Of a stretch of 64,000 nucleotides of DNA, positions 59,479 through 64,000 are shown piece after piece. The first letter of the stretch is position 1; each line of letters opens with the position of its first letter. Made by a program: the position numbers and the translations under genes. The stretch lies in the NCBI GenBank assembly GCA_037074705.1, contig CM073590.1, positions 4,772,001 through 4,836,000 on the forward strand. Direction: 5' to 3'. A model generated the notes under the pieces. The model searched no databases. It was not told the origin of the DNA and saw only the letters and a program-made list of their open reading frames with translations. The stretch comes from Zhengitettix transpicula (lineage: Eukaryota > Arthropoda > Insecta > Orthoptera > Tetrigidae).

Positions 59479-60774
59479 CCGACACACATTTTCCCGAAGC
59501 AGGTTTTCCTGACAACAATATCCCGGTTGACGTTTTCCGGACAGGTCATTTTTCCCGATGAGTCATTTTCCAGAAACGTGTGTTTTTACGAAATAAAGAA
59601 TAATATTAATATTGTAGACCACATAATATAATATTTATCTTATTATACATGACTATTATTGTAAATTAAGTTACTCATGAATTCGTAGCCCAATTTCAAC
59701 CGAGTTTCACTTCACTTAAGATCCAGTAACAACACCAATGGATTTAAAATAAATTTAGCACCTATATGTTGAGGTGGAACGGGGTGTCATTTTCAAAATA
59801 AGCGATAACGACATATATTTGTAACGAATAAATACTTTATGGGGTCTTTCAGATTCATAATTCATAATGTCACTTCTAACCGCATAAGGTCAGCCCTAGG
59901 GGTGGAGTGAAAGAGGATGATAAAAATTTGCGATAACGTCCAGGATTTGTGTCGAATCCGTTATGTTAGCCGCTGAATTTATTTTTGGCAGAGTTAAATT
60001 AAAGTTTAGCGCCAAGGGGTGTGGTTGGAATGGGGTGATAATAATAATTTGATTGGTGCGGAATCAGGTGTTATGGTAGTCGCTGAGTTTAGTTGTGACA
60101 TTACAGAAGGGTTAAGTTAAAGTATAGCCACTAGAGGTTAGAGGTGTGGTAGAGGTTATAATAATAATTTCACATAGACCGAGATTTGTGACGAATAACA
60201 TAACACTGGATTCGACACTAATCTCGGACGATATCAATTTATTATTAACACATCTTTACAACCCTACCTCCACGGGTTAAAATTTAATATAAACCTGCTG
60301 CAATACCAAAACTAAACTCAACGGATAACATAACAGCGGATTCGACACCAATCTTTGTTGTTATCTCAATTTTTTATAACCCCCTTCCAGCTGTCCTTAT
60401 TACGTTAAAGGATTAAACCTTCGAGATTGACATTATGAATCTGATCGACTCTGTAAACGCCAATATAGGCCGTTATCGCATATTTTGAAAATTTCACCCC
60501 TTTCCATTACCCATACGGGTACTATAGATATCTTAAATCCATGGTTGTTGTTCTTGGGTCTTAAGTATACCAAGTTTGGTTGAACTTTTTCCACGCCTTC
60601 ATGAGTAACTTAATATACATTAATGATCATGTGAAATCATATTAAGTGTTCTACTATTCTATAATAGTATGCTTTATTTCCTAAAAACACACATTTTGGG
60701 AAAATGACCTGTCGGGAAAACGTCAATCGGGAAATTGTTGTCGAGAAAACGTGCTTTGGGCATGTGTGTGTCGG
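59479..60774. repeat. Giant imperfect inverted repeat (foldback element), about 1.3 kb
   Basis: The left arm starts CCGACACACATTTTCCCGAAG and the right arm ends with its complement CTTTGGGCATGTGTGTGTCGG. Matching pairs continue inward: GGACAGGTCATTTTTCCCGA with TGACCTGTCGGGAAAA; AAGTTACTCATGAA with TTCATGAGTAACTT; CACCAATGGATTTAA with TTAAATCCATGG; GATTCATAATGTCA with TGACATTATGAATC; and GGATTCGACACCAATCT with GATTGGTGCGGAATC, so the arms run nearly to the centre near 60180. No coding capacity. Confidence 0.75.
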
Positions 60775-62589
60775 GCAAACGGCCGGATTTCGTTTCAAGG
60801 AAATAAAAATCTACCTTAATTACATAGTGCTTTTTTTGGTTACCAGATGTAATTAGTCTCAAATTTAGGCTACTTTGTGTTTGAATTTTAATGTCTTATA
60901 CGACGGATGGTAAGATCGGAACATTTGTGACAGAAATGGGTAGGATATACAACTAGATGATTCGGAACAACAATATATTCCCATTTTTCATGTTACGGGA
61001 ATATATTACTGTCAAGACTTACATACTTCGGCTATCACAAACCGATTATTTCTTTTAATTACTGCATACTCAAATAAATGGATTAATAAACTATGGTGAA
61101 GAGAAATTGAGGATTTTCACAATCTAAATATCACTTTTTATCCTCATTTTGATACTAATGAATACGTTTTAAAAAAATATAACTAAATTGAATAAACTGA
61201 CAAATACTATAAGTTACATTATATTTATATGTTTAAAAACGACTTATTTATTAATATTCCCAAAATTTTTCATTTTACGTCACAAAATTTATTTTTTAGC
61301 CTAGCCTTAGTCTCAAAGTATTTTAACACTCACAATAATTTTTTAATCTAAAATATCGGCTCTTGCGACTCGGTAGTTGATATCATCAACTAATTACGAA
61401 AAATAGCGCGTCTAAATAGAGAATCTAACGAGACGAAATAGTACAGCTCCATATCGTTGAATCACCGCATCAGAAATTCAGCGGAACAATTCTCATCGGT
61501 TCCGAAGAAGGATGAGAAAGCGTACTTGTGGAAACAGTTGGAAAGACGTCCGCAAGATGTCTGTAGCAAAATTCCTTGCCGGTTGAGAGGTGGCGCCACC
61601 ATCTAGATGGTTCAGGAAATCGGTAGATAATACACATTCAATATAAATTAAGTGTAACTTTGACATATAATCGCAGTGTTCCGCAGTATTGTTCGGAAAT
61701 CGTCGAAATATTGATTCCGGGAATCTTTATTTAAAACTTACCGCGTAAACAAATTAATTTGGCAGTTTTCACTGTTAACAAAAAACTGAATAAAATTATT
61801 AAATTTCGAGCTAAATGTAGAATTAGGTAATTAGTAGCTTTCTGGAATATCCTACAATGGCTTAAATCTTGGTTAATATCATTAATCTATATTAAATACC
61901 TCAGCTTCTTGTAATGTAAAAACGGAAGTTAAAAAATATTAAATGTTCACAAACGACGTAATCGGATTCCTTGTTTGCTTACAAAAATCTTTATTATACA
62001 TCATCGTCAATTACTATGCGGCATTGTTCGGCTTCGTTATTTTCATGGAAACATTTTTCTGACTTCGAATTGGCTGTTCTTTATTTAAAAGTCAATTTAT
62101 TGCTTAACGTTTTGTTCTTCGGCGTTTGGACATCCCTGCTTGAGTATCAGTCACGTGGAACGGTGTGTACATTGTTTTTCTTCTTGGTCTTGTTTCGTCA
62201 GTTTGTGGCTCTGACAAGTAGTTTGAAAAAGTAACCGAAACTCTCCGTCGTGGGTTGCGCTATTAGTCATAGATGTGGCTGACAATGGCTTATCCTTTGG
62301 AAGGAAAGGCAAACAGTTGTAGTCAATTATTGACACTTGGTAAGAATGATAGTATTGAACATACCAATAAATCAACACTACAAACTTTTCAATGTTTTTA
62401 AGTATTATGTACCAATTAATTTTTTAAACCGTTTATAAAAGCAATATTCATTAATCATTATAAAACCAGTTTTCTTTACAGATAAATTCGCTTTTCATAT
62501 ACTTTCGTTTATACACATCTATTCTCCCATTGTAAATGAAAAATATTAGTGTGTACATCAAATTATTTTTTCAGATCTAATTCAGATAA
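60775..62589. other. Intergenic, no supported gene
   Basis: AT-rich. An 87-codon frame at 61971-62234 and its opposite-strand partner lack recognisable features. Confidence 0.45.
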
Positions 62590-63490
62590 TATATTGTAAT
62601 GCCAATTAATTAGGATATTAATTGTTTCAACATAAAAAATCTAAATTGTTTATTATAGCGGCAAGAGCCTTTGGAACAACAATAGAACATCCGACTCTGT
62701 TTCTTTGTCGGAAGGTGCGTCAAAATGGCGTATGCACGCTAAATTCCGAGACGAGAGTACAGTTCGCAGGAAGATTTGGTGAGATACAGTTCGCAGGGAG
62801 GTATGGTGAGGTACAGTTCGCAGGGAAATATTGAGAATTAGCATTCAACATAGTTGGGTGGTGCCTGAACATTTTCTCAGAAGAAAGTAAAACATTCACC
62901 ATAGCATAACGTCGAAACCTGCAAAGTAAAAGCAGTTTTTGTGTCCATAGCCGGCCAGAAACAGTAAAGTTTTCGTTTTGAGTTCAATGCAGTAAAGACG
63001 GGCAAATCTGCAAACCACGCAGTTCACCTAAGGCAAGCCGAAGTCACCTAGGGCGAGCGGTCAACCGATAGATGACGAAAGGAGGTTCATCGGAGTTCCT
63101 GACATCCTAAAAATTTTGATTTAGAATCAGTGTAGAATCTGGGAGTTTAGAAGCAGTGTAAAACCCCACAATAGTGTTTTCGAAAATTGAAGGTATGCTT
63201 ATTGCTGGGCAGACGTGAGTAACAATTTACAAAACAAATAATTATGTAAACGTAATTGTAAGATAGCCGTCAGATTTCGTTCTCTTTCTGATTAAAATTG
63301 TTAATCAGAGTCAATCTTTTTACTTTTAATTTCGTTCTCAGTTAAATGTCGTTCTAGCTTAATTGACGAGTAAATTTATTTTCTTTTAATTGTGATTTGT
63401 TGTTGATTAAATTATAAATATTATTGATTTGTCCATTATCAAACCCAGTAAAGATCCTGAGAAATTCAATATTTTAAATTTGTAAATTGT
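62590..63490 (+). repeat. Dispersed repeat R2, copy 2
   Basis: Aligns with 16740-17400 but is longer. Inside it, 62758-62836 holds three 27-base tandem units TACAGTTCGCAGG(G/A)..., two of them complete, translating as [VQ/IQ]FAGR-GE repeats. Confidence 0.6.
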
Positions 63491-63822
63491 TTGAGTTATT
63501 GCCACACTAAAAATACTTGTTAGTCAATTTTATTAATCTTTCATTTAACAAGCCCATCTTAAAGACATATTACAATATATAACTGATTTTGATAATGATC
63601 GAGATTTGCATTGATTTTATAATTACACACAAATTTAAATAAGAAAGTTTGTCTCTATTTATTAAAATTTTTCATATATGTTTAGTTTATTAACTATAAA
63701 TTAATCATCACCGGAGATGGTAGATATCAAGAATTATATAAGTTAAAGTTAAACTATTTACAAAGTTACAAGAAATGTGGATAAAAAAATGAAATAATGT
63801 TTTTACAATTAAAATAATATAA

Positions 63823-64000
63823 TGTTCAAATTTAAAAATAATATTAACTTATACATCAGAAGAAGGAAGAATAGAAGAAACGGTAGACCTACTATACTAT
63901 GAAGAACTTCAGAAACATTTAAATAAAACCAACAATAATGACCACCTTATAACTAAAAAATTGGAGAGAGTCTTTCCAAAATTTAATATGAACAAATGGA
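63823..64000 (+). CDS. Open frame running off the right edge (unidentified, partial)
   Basis: Open from a stop at 63820-63822 to the window end. From about 63847 the residues are varied and charged (TSEEGRIEETVDLLYYEELQ and later KKLERVFPKFNMNKW), unlike the Lys/Ile/Phe translations of the surrounding AT-rich DNA. No start codon is in this frame, so it would be an internal exon or part of a mobile-element frame. Position just after R2 copy 2 favours a retroelement. Family unknown. Confidence 0.3.

Noticed and set aside
61971..62378. Opposed frames at 61971-62234 (+) and 62151-62378 (-)
   Set aside because: Mutually overlapping, short, without motifs or sensible promoter and poly(A) context.
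42000..64000. A fifth member of the Gly/Ala-rich family
   Set aside because: Searched by eye for Gly-rich runs, AVVSNLQQQL-type exon starts and KKY ends on both strands; none found.

Overview
The window is a stretch of an AT-rich, transposon-rich animal nuclear genome. Short exons with GT-AG introns, TATA/initiator promoters, AATAAA signals, LINE, SINE, mariner and LTR-type debris, and long TA microsatellites all point to an insect. The protein family and repeat style would suit a polyneopteran such as a stick insect, but that is a weak inference.

The only convincing host genes are four tandem paralogs, all on the plus strand and about 12-16 kb apart: A (1-849, cut by the left edge), B (11072-13629), C (23427-25344) and D (39744-41866). 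B, C and D share the same five-exon plan: a non-coding exon 1; a signal-peptide exon with exactly 37 coding bases; a 47-56 base linker exon; an exon carrying a Gly/His/Tyr-rich block plus 54 residues of Ala/Gln-rich helix; and a last exon with 126 more helical residues, a second Gly-rich block and a Lys-Tyr end. A preserves the last two exons. The helical part is exactly 180 residues in all four, while the Gly-rich flanks vary in length. By eye the helical part resembles the insect DUF745 (Pfam PF05335) family. The proteins look like secreted, nearly cysteine-free structural proteins (cuticle, eggshell, glue or silk-like matrix are all possible). The three complete promoters share a TATAAATA box, an ATCAG initiator 33-34 bases downstream and a common 16-base element 42-46 bases upstream of TATA, which suggests co-regulation.

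The rest is repeats. At 5.5-7.7 kb a LINE reverse-transcriptase relic is interrupted by a short non-autonomous LTR element (TRIM-like) with an initiator-Met primer-binding site. At 14.9-16.2 kb lie a Lys-type primer-binding motif beside a GC-rich LTR-like segment and a dead LINE. At 17.8-27.6 kb three 0.9 kb TG...CA elements sit in or beside TA-rich sequence, two of them within (TA)n tracts. At 28.3-29.2 kb is a GC-rich region with covarying hairpins. From 30 to 39 kb there are several local duplications and two tRNA-type SINEs. At 43-47 kb are dispersed copies of a 0.5 kb repeat that appears three times in tandem at 56.0-57.6 kb. At 48.8-51.4 kb is a patchwork repeat with a 126 bp satellite. 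At 51.6-52.9 kb is a full-length but broken mariner. At 59.5-60.8 kb is a 1.3 kb giant inverted repeat. From 42 kb to the right edge no host gene is certain; a GC-rich TATA/donor segment at 47.5-47.9 kb and an open frame running off the right edge are the only candidates.
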